The position numbers were made by a program, and so were the translations under genes. A DNA stretch of 64,000 nucleotides from an uncultured Dorea sp. GTDB lineage: Bacteria > Bacillota > Clostridia > Lachnospirales > Lachnospiraceae. The notes beneath the pieces are model-generated. The model did not search any database and had not been told where the DNA came from. It worked only from the letters and a program-made list of their open reading frames with translations. Shown here piece after piece: positions 5,993 through 13,538 of the stretch. Every line of letters starts with the position of its first letter. Position 1 is the first letter of the stretch. The stretch covers positions 1-64,000 of the forward strand of contig CAMSTW010000002.1 of the NCBI GenBank assembly GCA_947063855.1, read 5' to 3'.

Positions 5993-6588
5993 TCTATATA
6001 AAGCTGCTGATTGCTTTTTTGAAAATAGGTTTGTTTTCCTTTGGCGGCGCATACGGTGCGATCCCCCTTATCCGGGATGTGGTCATTGAGAACCAGTGGA
6101 TGGATGCGGAGATGTTTTCAAATCTTATTGCGCTGAGTGAGTCCACGCCCGGCCCGATCATGGTAAATATGGCTACTTATGTGGGAAGTAAGCAGGGAGG
6201 CTTCCTGGGAGCGCTGGCTGCGACAACCGGCGTAGTCCTGCCTTCATTTTTGATTCTGCTGGCAGTCACGATCCTGTTCCATAATTTCCTGAAACGTAAA
6301 AAGGTGCAGGCTGTGTTAAAAGGGGTAAAGCCGTGCTTAATGGGGGTGATACTCGCTACGGGCATCTATATGGCATTTTCCATATGTATTCCTTCCGGGG
6401 TATCCCGCCATCTGGCAGGAACACAGGGTATAGGAAGCGTTTTTTTAACGATTGACCCGGCGGCGTGCATCCTGTTGTTTGTGCTGGGGCTTGTCACTGT
6501 GTTGTACCGGGCTGTCAGGAAAAAGGATTTCCCGCCTGCCGCGTTGCTGTCACTGGCGGCGGTTCTGGGGTGCATTTTTTATTCATGA
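5989..6588 (+). CDS. Chromate transporter family (CHR) half-protein, second subunit
   Basis: A 199-residue paralogue of the preceding gene, with FSFGGAYGAIPLIRD, then ESTPGPIMVNMATYVGSKQG and GALAATTGVVLPSF in the same order. It starts at GTG 5989 within the end of the first half, giving an ATGA-like overlap and coupled translation. The two would form an antiparallel heterodimer, as known for short CHR proteins. The last third holds two hydrophobic segments ending in a short tail. No further gene follows in the operon. Confidence 0.9.
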   Translation: MIYIKLLIAFLKIGLFSFGGAYGAIPLIRDVVIENQWMDAEMFSNLIALSESTPGPIMVNMATYVGSKQGGFLGALAATTGVVLPSFLILLAVTILFHNFLKRKKVQAVLKGVKPCLMGVILATGIYMAFSICIPSGVSRHLAGTQGIGSVFLTIDPAACILLFVLGLVTVLYRAVRKKDFPPAALLSLAAVLGCIFYS

Positions 6589-6613
6589 CAGGGGCGGGGC
6601 AGTTAAAAGATGA

Positions 6614-6684
6614 GTTACTCATAAATTTCATAGTATCTTGATATCCAGTGTTTTCAATGGTATTGTATTACCGTCATATGTCGG
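6614..6684 (+). promoter_or_regulatory. Promoter of the DUF134 remnant, with shared operators
   Basis: GTTACT-N12-AGTATC (6614-6637) abuts TTGATA (6638-6643), 17 bp from TATTGT (6661-6666). CCGTCATATGTCGG (6671-6684) is a degraded version of the palindrome in the chromate operon promoter. The whole segment aligns with 5311-5390 and may have arisen by duplication. Confidence 0.65.
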
Positions 6685-6700
6685 AAATGGAGGTGGGTGT

Positions 6701-6880
6701 ATGGCAAGGCCAGTCCGGCTCAGGAGGATCTGTTTTGAGCCAAAATATGACAGTTTTGCCCCATGCGGCGCAAAGGGCAGGGAGCAGGTCCTGCTGACAG
6801 TGGATGAATGGTTATTGGTTTTATCAACTGCGGCGGCTGCCCTGGTAAAAAGGCCATCCTGCGGGCGAGAGAACTTGTAA
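6701..6880 (+). pseudogene. DUF134-family protein, N-terminal remnant
   Basis: The first 34 residues, MARPVRLRRICFEPKYDSF then PCGAKGREQVLLTVDE, match the start of DUF134 proteins, small predicted helix-turn-helix DNA-binding proteins. After VDE, where the family continues with YEAIRLID, the sequence switches to a different gene (CGGC-domain) in another frame and the product ends at 59 residues. The ribosome binding site and promoter are intact. The junction is near 6803. Confidence 0.7.
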
Positions 6881-6990
6881 AGCGAGGTGCCGATACCCTT
6901 GCTTTTGCTTCCTGTATCTAGAAAGGAACCCCCATTGGGTATCCCTGCCCATTTGCTAAAATAGAAAGCATTTTGCAGCGGGCAAAAAAC
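6808..6990 (+). pseudogene. CGGC-domain protein fragment with internal stop
   Basis: In the frame of ATG6808 the sequence reads VIGFINCGGCPGKKAILRAR then ELVKRGADTLAFASCI, stop, then KGTPIGYPCPF. This is the CGGC domain (a putative metal-binding domain named for its CGGC motif), with the conserved FASCI.KG.PIG.PCP region interrupted by TAG at 6919-6921. It lacks a ribosome binding site and shares DNA with the DUF134 remnant, so it is a deletion scar rather than an expressed gene. Confidence 0.7.
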
Positions 6991-7038
6991 GCTTTTATAA
7001 AAAGCTATGCAAGATATGAGAAAAGAGGGATTGTAATG

Positions 7039-7224
7039 CCAAAGAAAGATGAGTTTATTGAAAAAGCATTTGAAGTATTTGAACAAGACGGGATACCCAC
7101 AGAGCGACAAAAGGACATGATGCTCAATCGTATCTTAATAGAATGCAAAGCAGAGGACACTTCTGGTATTGGTACAGAGCTCCAAAGCAAAGCTCCCCAC
7201 CCACATCATCGCAAAAGGCTATGA
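7039..7224 (+). CDS. Unrecognised small ORF at a deletion junction
   Basis: From ATG7039 a 61-residue frame reads MPKKDEFIEKAFEVFEQDGI then PTERQKDMMLNRILIECK, after which it runs out of frame into MazF-derived sequence. The first 45 residues look like the start of a real, helical, cytoplasmic protein; similar small genes occur in conjugative elements, but I cannot name the family. AGAGGGATTGTA before the ATG is a weak ribosome binding site. Probably a truncated gene. Confidence 0.45.
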   Translation, partial: PKKDEFIEKAFEVFEQDGIPTERQKDMMLNRILIECKAEDTSGIGTELQSKAPHPHHRKRL

Positions 7225-7378
7225 ATGCCTTGAAAAAGATTCCATCATCCTGCTTGAACAGATAAGGACACTTGATAAACAACGCCTGCAAGAGTACATC
7301 GGTACTTTTGACAGGCGTTTGATGTCATTGGTAGATGATGCCTTGGCTATCAGCATCGGCATCTACAAAAAGGACTAA
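7181..7378 (+). pseudogene. MazF/PemK-family toxin, C-terminal remnant
   Basis: The frame reads SKAKLPTHIIAKGYECLEKD then SIILLEQIRTLDKQRLQEYI and ends VDDALAISIGI. KLPTH and LLEQIRTIDK are hallmarks of the second half of MazF-type endoribonucleases. The N-terminal half, with the catalytic Arg and the first beta strands, is missing, replaced by the end of the preceding ORF. No antitoxin gene lies upstream, so this is an inactive remnant. Confidence 0.7.
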
Positions 7379-7437
7379 CCATCCCGTTATATCGTACAAA
7401 CCCTAATGAATACTATATAGCGAGGTGGTGTTGATGA

Positions 7438-7638
7438 TTGAAGTGTCGTGAGTTTGTCTATGTCGGAGAGCCTGTTCCGCAAATCACAGAACAGGAACAC
7501 ACAGCGTTTTATCTGCAATTTCAAAAGTCAATACTTGCTTCTCTGAAAAAAAGAGAACTATTGACACACTCGCAGTATGAGCGTTGTATCGAGGAAATAG
7601 AAAAGCAATACAGCAAGAGTAACCGCAGCCAGGCATAA
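7438..7638 (+). CDS. Small SHOCT-like protein upstream of the recombinase
   Basis: A 66-residue protein with TTG start and GAGGTGG ribosome binding site. It has an N-terminal FVYVGEPVPQITEQEHTAFY segment and a C-terminal amphipathic helix pair LKKRELLTHSQYERCIEEIE, which resembles the short C-terminal (SHOCT) domain. Genes of this size often precede Tn4451-type serine recombinases in mobile elements of Clostridia. The function is unknown; a recombination accessory role is only a guess from position. Confidence 0.6.
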   Translation: MKCREFVYVGEPVPQITEQEHTAFYLQFQKSILASLKKRELLTHSQYERCIEEIEKQYSKSNRSQA

Positions 7639-7691
7639 ACGCTTGGCTCTTTATATTATGGCAAGGCTTTTGTCGGGAAAGGAGCATCTTT

Positions 7692-9419
7692 ATGTCAATA
7701 GATAAATACGAAACCCTCAATCAAGAGAGAAAAATACAGAATATGAAAAAGAGAGTTGCCGCCTATTGCCGTGTCTCCACGGACAATGACGACCAGGCAA
7801 ATTCATTTGAAAGCCAGCAGCGGTATTTCCGCCAGTATATCGAGCGTAATCCCGATTGGGAGCTTTATGCCATATTTGCCGATGAGGGCATCTCCGGCAC
7901 GAACACAAAAAAGAGAAAAGAATTCAACCGCATGATTGCGTGTGCCAAAAACGGCGATTTCGATTTGATTATCACAAAAGAAATCTCCCGTTTTGCGAGA
8001 AATACCCTTGACAGCATATTCTACACCCGTGACCTCAAAAAGCACGGAGTGGGCGTGATCTTTCTGAACGACAACATCAATACCCTGGACGGCGACGCAG
8101 AGCTTCGCCTTGCCATCATGTCCTCTATCGCACAGGAGGAAAGCCGCAGGACTTCCGAACGTGTGAAATGGGGGCAGAAACGCCGGATGGAACAAGGCGT
8201 TGTGTTCGGGCGCAGTATGCTCGGCTATGATGTAAAAGACGGTAAAATGACCATCAATGAAGATGGGGCGAAAATCGTCCGTCTTATCTTCCGCAAGTTC
8301 GTGGACGAGGGCAAAGGCACCCATGTTATCGCCCGTGAGCTTCGGGAGGAGGGCATAAATCCCATGCGTGTGAAAGAATGGAGCAATACCGTCATTTTAC
8401 GGGTGATACGCAATGAAAAATACTGCGGCGACTTAGTGCAGAAGAAAACTTATACGCCAGACTTCCTGTCCCATGAAAAGAAAGTAAACCTTGGGCAGGA
8501 GGAATTTGTCATCCTTAAAGACCATCACGAACCGATTATCTCCCGTGAGCTTTTCGATAAGGCAAACCGCATTTTAGCTGCAAAATCGCTTTCGCAGGAG
8601 GGCAAGGCCAAACACTCGGGCCGCTATCCGTTCTCCGGGAAAATCAAATGCGGCAGATGCGGGGCAAGCTACGTTGCCAGATACAGAACCCGAAAAGATG
8701 GAAGCCAGTATAAGGCGTGGCGTTGTTTTGAGAGCGCAAAGCACGGAAGCCCCCACATCGACAAAGCCGGGAAACAAGCAGGCTGCTCCGGAACAAGCAT
8801 CCGCAACGAAGAAGCTGTCCACATTATGTATCTCGTCTGCAAACAGCTCATCATTGACCGCCGGAAAATAGCGGATAACTTGACCAAGACGATTCGCAAG
8901 GTGATTTCACGGGATATGACAGTTGCAGATACGAATACTCTGGAAGATAAAATTGAAGCGGCACAGAAAAAACGTACTGATTTGATTGACCTTTACACAA
9001 GCGGCGATATTGACCGTGATGAATTTACGGCTCTCAGGGCAAAATACGATGCTGAAATCGACAGCCTGAAATCTATGGCGGAAAGCATGGAAAAGCAGCA
9101 GGCTGCGACTACAAGGCAGAAGGAACGGATGGAGGACATTCAGAAAGCCGTAGATGAACTTATGGCTGGCATTGAATATGAGGATGAATTTTACACACAG
9201 CTGCTTGAAAAAATGGTGATTAACGACAGCGAGAACATAGATGTATACCTGAATTTACTTTCCTTTAAATGGAGCTATACGGCTGTGGCAGCATCTACGG
9301 GAAAGCATCCGCCGGAAGCTTCCCCACACACAGAGCGAAAAAAAGCGAGGACCCCAGAAAGGAACATTTCAGAGACTTCACTACCTATATCCGTCAGTAT
9401 TCCGGTCACTTCTTTATAA
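7692..9419 (+). CDS. Large serine recombinase of the integrative element
   Basis: A 575-residue large serine recombinase. The catalytic domain (about residues 20-165) has AAYCRVSTD with nucleophile Ser29, then FADEGISGTN and SRFARN. The recombinase domain (about 180-290) is followed by a zinc ribbon with Cys320 and Cys323 (CGRCGASY) and a later WRC/C pair, then a coiled coil (about 420-500). It resembles TndX/TnpX-type integrases. The last 14 codons lie on the antisense of cotJC, so the natural C-terminus probably changes when the element excises. AAAGGAG precedes ATG7692. It is the likely enzyme that put this element into cotJC. Confidence 0.9.
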   Translation: MSIDKYETLNQERKIQNMKKRVAAYCRVSTDNDDQANSFESQQRYFRQYIERNPDWELYAIFADEGISGTNTKKRKEFNRMIACAKNGDFDLIITKEISRFARNTLDSIFYTRDLKKHGVGVIFLNDNINTLDGDAELRLAIMSSIAQEESRRTSERVKWGQKRRMEQGVVFGRSMLGYDVKDGKMTINEDGAKIVRLIFRKFVDEGKGTHVIARELREEGINPMRVKEWSNTVILRVIRNEKYCGDLVQKKTYTPDFLSHEKKVNLGQEEFVILKDHHEPIISRELFDKANRILAAKSLSQEGKAKHSGRYPFSGKIKCGRCGASYVARYRTRKDGSQYKAWRCFESAKHGSPHIDKAGKQAGCSGTSIRNEEAVHIMYLVCKQLIIDRRKIADNLTKTIRKVISRDMTVADTNTLEDKIEAAQKKRTDLIDLYTSGDIDRDEFTALRAKYDAEIDSLKSMAESMEKQQAATTRQKERMEDIQKAVDELMAGIEYEDEFYTQLLEKMVINDSENIDVYLNLLSFKWSYTAVAASTGKHPPEASPHTERKKARTPERNISETSLPISVSIPVTSL

Positions 9420-9568
9420 GGCATGGTATATCTCTGAGACAGATACCGCATGGATGCGGCCAATTCGCCGTCGGGTCCGCCGAACTGGCTGATGATAACC
9501 TGTGCAATCTTTGGGTTCGTCTGTGTGATTTTTACCGGGTGCTGTAATCGTTTCTCATAATTCCACAT
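9377..9568 (-). pseudogene. cotJC: Spore coat manganese-catalase-like CotJC, truncated by the element
   Basis: From ATG at 9568 the first 64 residues match CotJC: MWNYEKRLQHPVKI, then NPKIAQVIISQFGGPDGELA and RYTMPYKEVTGILTDIGSE. CotJC and manganese catalases then continue EELAHLEM, which supplies metal ligands, but here the sequence turns into the recombinase 3' end. About two thirds of the protein, including most metal ligands, is missing from the window. The remainder may lie at the far left end of the element, beyond position 1. Confidence 0.85.
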
Positions 9569-9571
9569 ATA

Positions 9572-9841
9572 TTAGCATCCCCCTTCCTGCCATGGCCATG
9601 GCTCGTTGATCCAGCACCAGTATTCTGCCGGAGTGCAGGCGGTGTCAAGAGTCAGTGGTCCGAAATACATGGCATATTCCTTCAACGCCTGGACGCGCTG
9701 CCTTTTGAATTCTTCGAAATATTCAAGCGCCTCCTGGTTGCAGGGATGCGTATCCAGGAACAGTTTGACATCATCCACCGCAAAGCTGACTACGTTGATC
9801 CATTCTAATAATTCCTGACGGTTTGGCTTATTCTCTGTCAT
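9572..9841 (-). CDS. cotJB: Spore coat protein CotJB
   Basis: An 89-residue protein with the CotJB signature: ELLEWINVVSFAVDDVKLFL, DTHPCNQEALEYF and a C-terminal YGPLT-like segment (MYFGPLTLD) before WCWINEPWPWQEGGC. CotJB is part of the inner spore coat complex with CotJA and CotJC. ATG9841 is preferred, with GGAGG at 9 bases and a 4-bp overlap with the cotJA stop. Only 3 bp separate it from the broken cotJC, so the operon order JA-JB-JC is conserved. Confidence 0.9.
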   Translation of the reverse strand: MTENKPNRQELLEWINVVSFAVDDVKLFLDTHPCNQEALEYFEEFKRQRVQALKEYAMYFGPLTLDTACTPAEYWCWINEPWPWQEGGC

Positions 9842-10173
9842 TTGCAGCAACCTCCCATCCTGATTCCGTTAAACGGCATATTCAGTTCCTCAAAAATAGT
9901 TCCGCAGTGAAAACCTTTCTCGGCTTCGTAGATATTCTGCCATTCCTGCCACGGTACGTAGGCCATGGCAAGTGACATACCGCTCAGATCGTCATATTTG
10001 CTGGTGTCGCTGCAGCATACAGGCGTATTGTCTGCCTGGGTAAATGGCGCGGCTGTCTGATTGCACGGCATGGCTGTCTGGGTGCACGGTGCGGCCGGCT
10101 GAGGCGCCGGGGCAGGCCGGCTGCAGCCATTCCGATGCATATAGTCGGGTGTATGATAACGATAATTCGGCAT
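9838..10173 (-). CDS. cotJA: Spore coat-associated protein CotJA
   Basis: A 111-residue protein. The first half is a low-complexity Pro/Ala/Thr/Cys segment. The second half carries the CotJA core SLAMAYVPWQEWQNIYEAEK then GFHCGTIFEELNMPFNG. It ends in MGGCCK. GGAAGGAG lies 8 bases before ATG10173. Several cysteines (CSR, PCT, VCC, GCC) could cross-link in the coat. It is the first gene of the cotJ operon and would be expressed in the mother cell (sigma E in Bacillus; no clear sigma E promoter was resolved here). Confidence 0.85.
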   Translation of the reverse strand: MPNYRYHTPDYMHRNGCSRPAPAPQPAAPCTQTAMPCNQTAAPFTQADNTPVCCSDTSKYDDLSGMSLAMAYVPWQEWQNIYEAEKGFHCGTIFEELNMPFNGIRMGGCCK

Positions 10174-10258
10174 ATGTGTGACTCCTTCCATAGAACGTTT
10201 GCAATAACATAGTATGGGGATTTGAGGAAATGGTGCGTGCATTCCTTCTATTTAAAGG

Positions 10259-10287
10259 TTGTTTTTCACACAGTATCTGAGTATAAT
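10259..10287 (+). promoter_or_regulatory. Promoter of the first FtsW-family gene
   Basis: TTGTTT (10259-10264) and TATAAT (10282-10287) are 17 bp apart, 25 bp before the start codon. It lies in the region shared with the divergent cotJ operon. Confidence 0.6.
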
Positions 10288-10311
10288 AGATACGATTGGA
10301 GTGTAAATAGA

Positions 10312-11532
10312 ATGGAACGAAATCAGGAAATCAAAAAATCCAAAGCGAAGAAGAACGGCAAAGTACATACAGGAACACAGACGGCGGGGAGGACGAAACC
10401 AAAGAAGAGTCATACGATCAACTTCTTTGACTATAATCTTCTGACGATTCTGATCTTTTTGGTCTGCTTTGGTCTGGTCATGCTGTATAGTACGAGCGCA
10501 TACAGCGCGCTGATTAACCACAAGGACAGTATGTACTATTTCAAACGCCAGCTGTTTTTCTATGGGGCGGGATTCGCAGGCATGTACGTGGTCTCGAAGA
10601 TTGATTATCACCTCTACATAAAATGGGCGAAGCTTTTGTATTTTTTCTCCATATTTATGATGGCGCTGGTACAGACGCCCCTTGGAAAGAAAGTAAAGGG
10701 GGCCAGAAGATGGATCAAGCTGCCCTTCGACCAGCAGTTACAGCCCTCCGAGATTGCCAAGATTGCAGTCATACTGTTTATCCCTGTTTTGATATGTAAT
10801 ATAGGCAAAGAGATCAAAACACTGAAGGGAATCCGGGACGTCCTCTTGTGGGGAGGAGCCTGTGCGCTTTGCGTGCTGTTTCTGACGGATAACCTGAGTA
10901 CGGCAGTGATCGTTATGGGGATTACCTGTATCATGATCTTTGTCGTCCATCCCAGGACGAAGCCCTTCATACTGCTCGCGATAGCGGGCTCTGTCGTGCT
11001 GCTTGCGGGAGTACGGATTCTGGGACAGAATCTGGAGACCAGCGAGAACTTCCGTCTGCGCCGTCTGATCGTGTGGCTGAACCCGGAGGGACATGCCGAG
11101 GAAGGCGGATATCAGGTCCTGCAGGGACTGTATGCGGTAGGGTCCGGAGGGTTTTTTGGGAAAGGCCTGGGGAACAGCGCGCAGAAAATGATCATACCAG
11201 AGGTCCAGAATGATATGATCCTGTCCATCGTGTGTGAGGAGCTGGGCGTATTTGGGGTAATCATTATCCTGGTGCTGTTCGCCCTGATGCTGTACAGGCT
11301 GATGTTCATCGCCCAGAATGCGCCGGATATGTATGGTTCCCTGATTGTGACGGGTATATTTGCCCACGTGGCGCTGCAGGTGGTATTAAATGTGGCGGTT
11401 GTGATCAATCTGATTCCGACGACCGGAATTACGCTGCCCTTTATCAGCTATGGAGGGACCTCCAGCCTGTTTATGATGGCAGAGATGGGGATTGCTCTGG
11501 GAGTCTCCAGAAGAATCAAAATCAGCGAATAA
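10312..11532 (+). CDS. FtsW/RodA/SpoVE-family peptidoglycan polymerase
   Basis: A 406-residue SEDS protein with a basic cytoplasmic N-terminus (residues 1-35) and about ten membrane segments. It contains LQPSEIAKIAVI, the loop GYQVLQGLYAVGSGGFFGKGLG, and the C-terminal ITLPFISYGGTS signature. SEDS proteins polymerise lipid II glycan strands together with a class B PBP. A second family member lies at 21119 in the division cluster, so this one may serve elongation, sporulation or a backup role. ATG10312 is chosen for the GGAG at 10 bases; an earlier in-frame start would overlap the promoter. It is monocistronic. Confidence 0.9.
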   Translation: MERNQEIKKSKAKKNGKVHTGTQTAGRTKPKKSHTINFFDYNLLTILIFLVCFGLVMLYSTSAYSALINHKDSMYYFKRQLFFYGAGFAGMYVVSKIDYHLYIKWAKLLYFFSIFMMALVQTPLGKKVKGARRWIKLPFDQQLQPSEIAKIAVILFIPVLICNIGKEIKTLKGIRDVLLWGGACALCVLFLTDNLSTAVIVMGITCIMIFVVHPRTKPFILLAIAGSVVLLAGVRILGQNLETSENFRLRRLIVWLNPEGHAEEGGYQVLQGLYAVGSGGFFGKGLGNSAQKMIIPEVQNDMILSIVCEELGVFGVIIILVLFALMLYRLMFIAQNAPDMYGSLIVTGIFAHVALQVVLNVAVVINLIPTTGITLPFISYGGTSSLFMMAEMGIALGVSRRIKISE

Positions 11533-11658
11533 AAGGCTTTTCTTTCCAGCGCAGATATGGTATGATTATCTATGTAGTATTTAAAACTACATAGTATAGA
11601 ATTAAATGACACGACCGCATTATGCGGATATGGATGAAGGCGTGTCGGGAGGATGGAT

Positions 11659-12498
11659 ATGAGTTATAAGATTATCGTAGACAGCTGCGGAGAGCTGACA
11701 GATGAGATGAAGGCATCCGATTATTTTGAGACGGCCTCGCTGGAGATTGATGTGAACGGACATCACATCATAGATGATGAGACATTCGACCAGGCAGAAT
11801 TTCTGAAGCTGGTGGCGGCGTCGCCGGATTCGCCGAAGTCTTCCTGCCCGTCGCCGGAGCGGTATCTGGAAGGATACCGGTGTGATGCGGATCATGTGTA
11901 TGCTGTCACACTGTCGGCCGAGCTGAGCGGTTCCTATAACAGCGCGGTTCTGGGTAAGAATTTATACCATGAAGAGTATGGGAGCAAGGATATCTATGTA
12001 TTTAATTCACGCTCGGCCTCGATCGGTGAGACGCTGATTGCGATGAAGATTGTAGAATGTGAAGAGAAGGGCATGGAATTTTCGCAGATTATAGAGACTG
12101 TGGAGGCGTATATCCAGGGACAGAATACGTATTTTGTCCTTGAGACCCTGGACACCCTGAGAAAGAACGGAAGGCTTAAGGGCGTCAAGGCGGTAGTGGC
12201 GACGGCCCTTAACATCAAGCCGGTGATGGGAGCCACGCCGGAGGGGAATATCCGTCAGCTTGGTCAGGCGCGCGGGATCAAGAAGGCGCTGGCCAGGATG
12301 TCTGAAGAGGTGATCAGGGACCTGAAGGATCCGGAGGATAAGGTTCTGGCCATCTCACATTGTAACTGCAGGGAACGGGCCGAATACATCAGGGATACTT
12401 TGATGAAGGCGGCCGGATTCAAGGATGCGGTGATTCTTGATACGGCGGGCATCAGCAGCATGTATGCGGCGGACGGCGGTGTAATTGTGGTTGTATAA
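11659..12498 (+). CDS. DegV-family fatty-acid-binding protein
   Basis: A 279-residue DegV protein with IIVDSCGELTDEM at the start, the SPERYLEGY segment, TLSAELSGSYNSA, and DTLRKNGRLKG in the second domain. DegV/FakB proteins hold a fatty acid between two domains for phosphorylation by FakA; the SPxxY and SGSYNSA segments line that site. ATG11659 is preferred because GGGAGG sits 6 bases upstream, directly against an earlier ATG11653. No fakA gene is nearby. It stands between the FtsW-family gene and a small membrane protein. Confidence 0.9.
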   Translation: MSYKIIVDSCGELTDEMKASDYFETASLEIDVNGHHIIDDETFDQAEFLKLVAASPDSPKSSCPSPERYLEGYRCDADHVYAVTLSAELSGSYNSAVLGKNLYHEEYGSKDIYVFNSRSASIGETLIAMKIVECEEKGMEFSQIIETVEAYIQGQNTYFVLETLDTLRKNGRLKGVKAVVATALNIKPVMGATPEGNIRQLGQARGIKKALARMSEEVIRDLKDPEDKVLAISHCNCRERAEYIRDTLMKAAGFKDAVILDTAGISSMYAADGGVIVVV

Positions 12499-12560
12499 TC
12501 CGGCAGAGTGTGGTAGAATATTTCCGGTATGTAATTTATTCAAAGAAGGAGTCGGATAAT

Positions 12561-12815
12561 ATGAGCCAGGAGAAAGTTGACAGATATAAGCAGGAGAAGG
12601 CGAACCGTAAGCAGAATGTGAAGAAGGAGAAGCTTAAGAATACGCTCCGCAAGTGTGGGGTGGGGATTGTGGGACTTGCCCTGATTGGTTGGATTGGATA
12701 TTCCGCATATGGGACCTATGAGGCGAAGAAGCCACAGCAGGAAGCACATATTGATTATACTGCGCTGACAGATCTTCAGACGGAGCTTGCAGAGATGAAC
12801 AAGCCTGCCGAATAA
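12561..12815 (+). CDS. Small single-pass membrane protein, unrecognised
   Basis: An 84-residue protein. The N-terminal 35 residues are strongly basic (KVDRYKQEKANRKQNVKKEK), followed by one transmembrane helix (about 37-57, GVGIVGLALIGWIGYSAYG) and an acidic C-terminal tail predicted outside. AAGAAGGAG precedes the ATG. It is followed by a strong terminator, so it ends the degV unit. No function can be given; conserved small proteins of this layout are common before the dcw cluster in Lachnospiraceae. Confidence 0.75.
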   Translation: MSQEKVDRYKQEKANRKQNVKKEKLKNTLRKCGVGIVGLALIGWIGYSAYGTYEAKKPQQEAHIDYTALTDLQTELAEMNKPAE

Positions 12816-12843
12816 GTATAGAAAATAATAGAGAGCAAAGTGT

Positions 12844-12882
12844 AAAAGAGGGAACCGGTGATGCCGGAATTCCCTCTTTTTT
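12844..12882 (+). terminator. Rho-independent terminator before the division cluster
   Basis: Stem AGAGGGAA/TTCCCTCT with an inner CCGG pair and a run of six T (12877-12882). It separates the degV unit from the mraZ promoter. Confidence 0.85.
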
Positions 12883-12939
12883 GTATTTCCCGGAATTCTA
12901 TTTTCTTTTTGTGCAAATTTCCTAAATGTGAAAAAAGGC

Positions 12940-13021
12940 TTGAAATACTCAAAAAAGTGGTTTACAATGGTTTCAAGTGGTAGAAAGTGGTGGAAAGTGG
13001 AACAAAGTGGTGAGAAAGTGG
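12940..13021 (+). promoter_or_regulatory. mraZ promoter and MraZ-box decamer array
   Basis: TTGAAA (12940-12945) and TACAAT (12963-12968) are 17 bp apart. From 12951 to 13021 the sequence falls into 10-bp units ending in GTGG or ATGG: 12951-12960, 12961-12970, 12971-12980, 12981-12990, 12991-13000, 13001-13010 and 13011-13021. Most contain AAAGTGG or AAGTGG. MraZ binds direct repeats of this kind upstream of its own gene, so this is an autoregulatory operator covering the spacer, the -10 and the leader. Confidence 0.85.
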
Positions 13022-13049
13022 AGCCGCTTGGAGGAAGGTGTGTTCAGAC

Positions 13050-13490
13050 ATGTTAAGGGGGGAGTATAGCCATAATATAGATGCGAAGGGCAGACTGATC
13101 ATTCCGGCAAAGTTTCGTGACGATCTGGGGGAGAATTTCGTCATAACCAAAGGGATGGAGAAGTGTCTGTATTTATACCCGAAGGATGAATGGAGCATCT
13201 TCGAAGAGAAGCTGGACAAACTACCGACTACGACTACAAAGAACGCCCGCAGGCTTATCCGTCATTTCCGGGGAAGCGTAACAGACGGCGAGCTGGACAA
13301 GCAGGGAAGGACATTGATCAATTCCTCCCTGAGAGATTTTGCGCATCTGGAAAAAGAGGTGGTATTTATCGGCATGGGAAAGTATGCCGAGATCTGGGAT
13401 AAGGCGAGATGGGCGGAAGAGAATGCCGAAGTAGAAGAGAGCATTGAGGACATTGCGGCTGATATGGAGGCGAACGGATTCAGTATCTAG
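13050..13490 (+). CDS. mraZ: Transcriptional regulator MraZ
   Basis: A 146-residue protein with two AbrB-like repeats, each with the DxxxR motif: RGEYSHNIDAKGRLIIPAKF near the N-terminus and GELDKQGRTLINSSLRDF in the second half. MraZ forms a ring-shaped octamer or dodecamer and represses or activates the dcw operon by binding the repeated boxes upstream. ATG13050 gives the usual family start; a GTG at 13038 is possible. It opens the cluster and is 48 bp from rsmH. Confidence 0.95.
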   Translation: MLRGEYSHNIDAKGRLIIPAKFRDDLGENFVITKGMEKCLYLYPKDEWSIFEEKLDKLPTTTTKNARRLIRHFRGSVTDGELDKQGRTLINSSLRDFAHLEKEVVFIGMGKYAEIWDKARWAEENAEVEESIEDIAADMEANGFSI

Positions 13491-13538
13491 TGTACTGTTT
13501 CAGAGATATTTATGACAGAACACAATGAGGGAGTAGAT

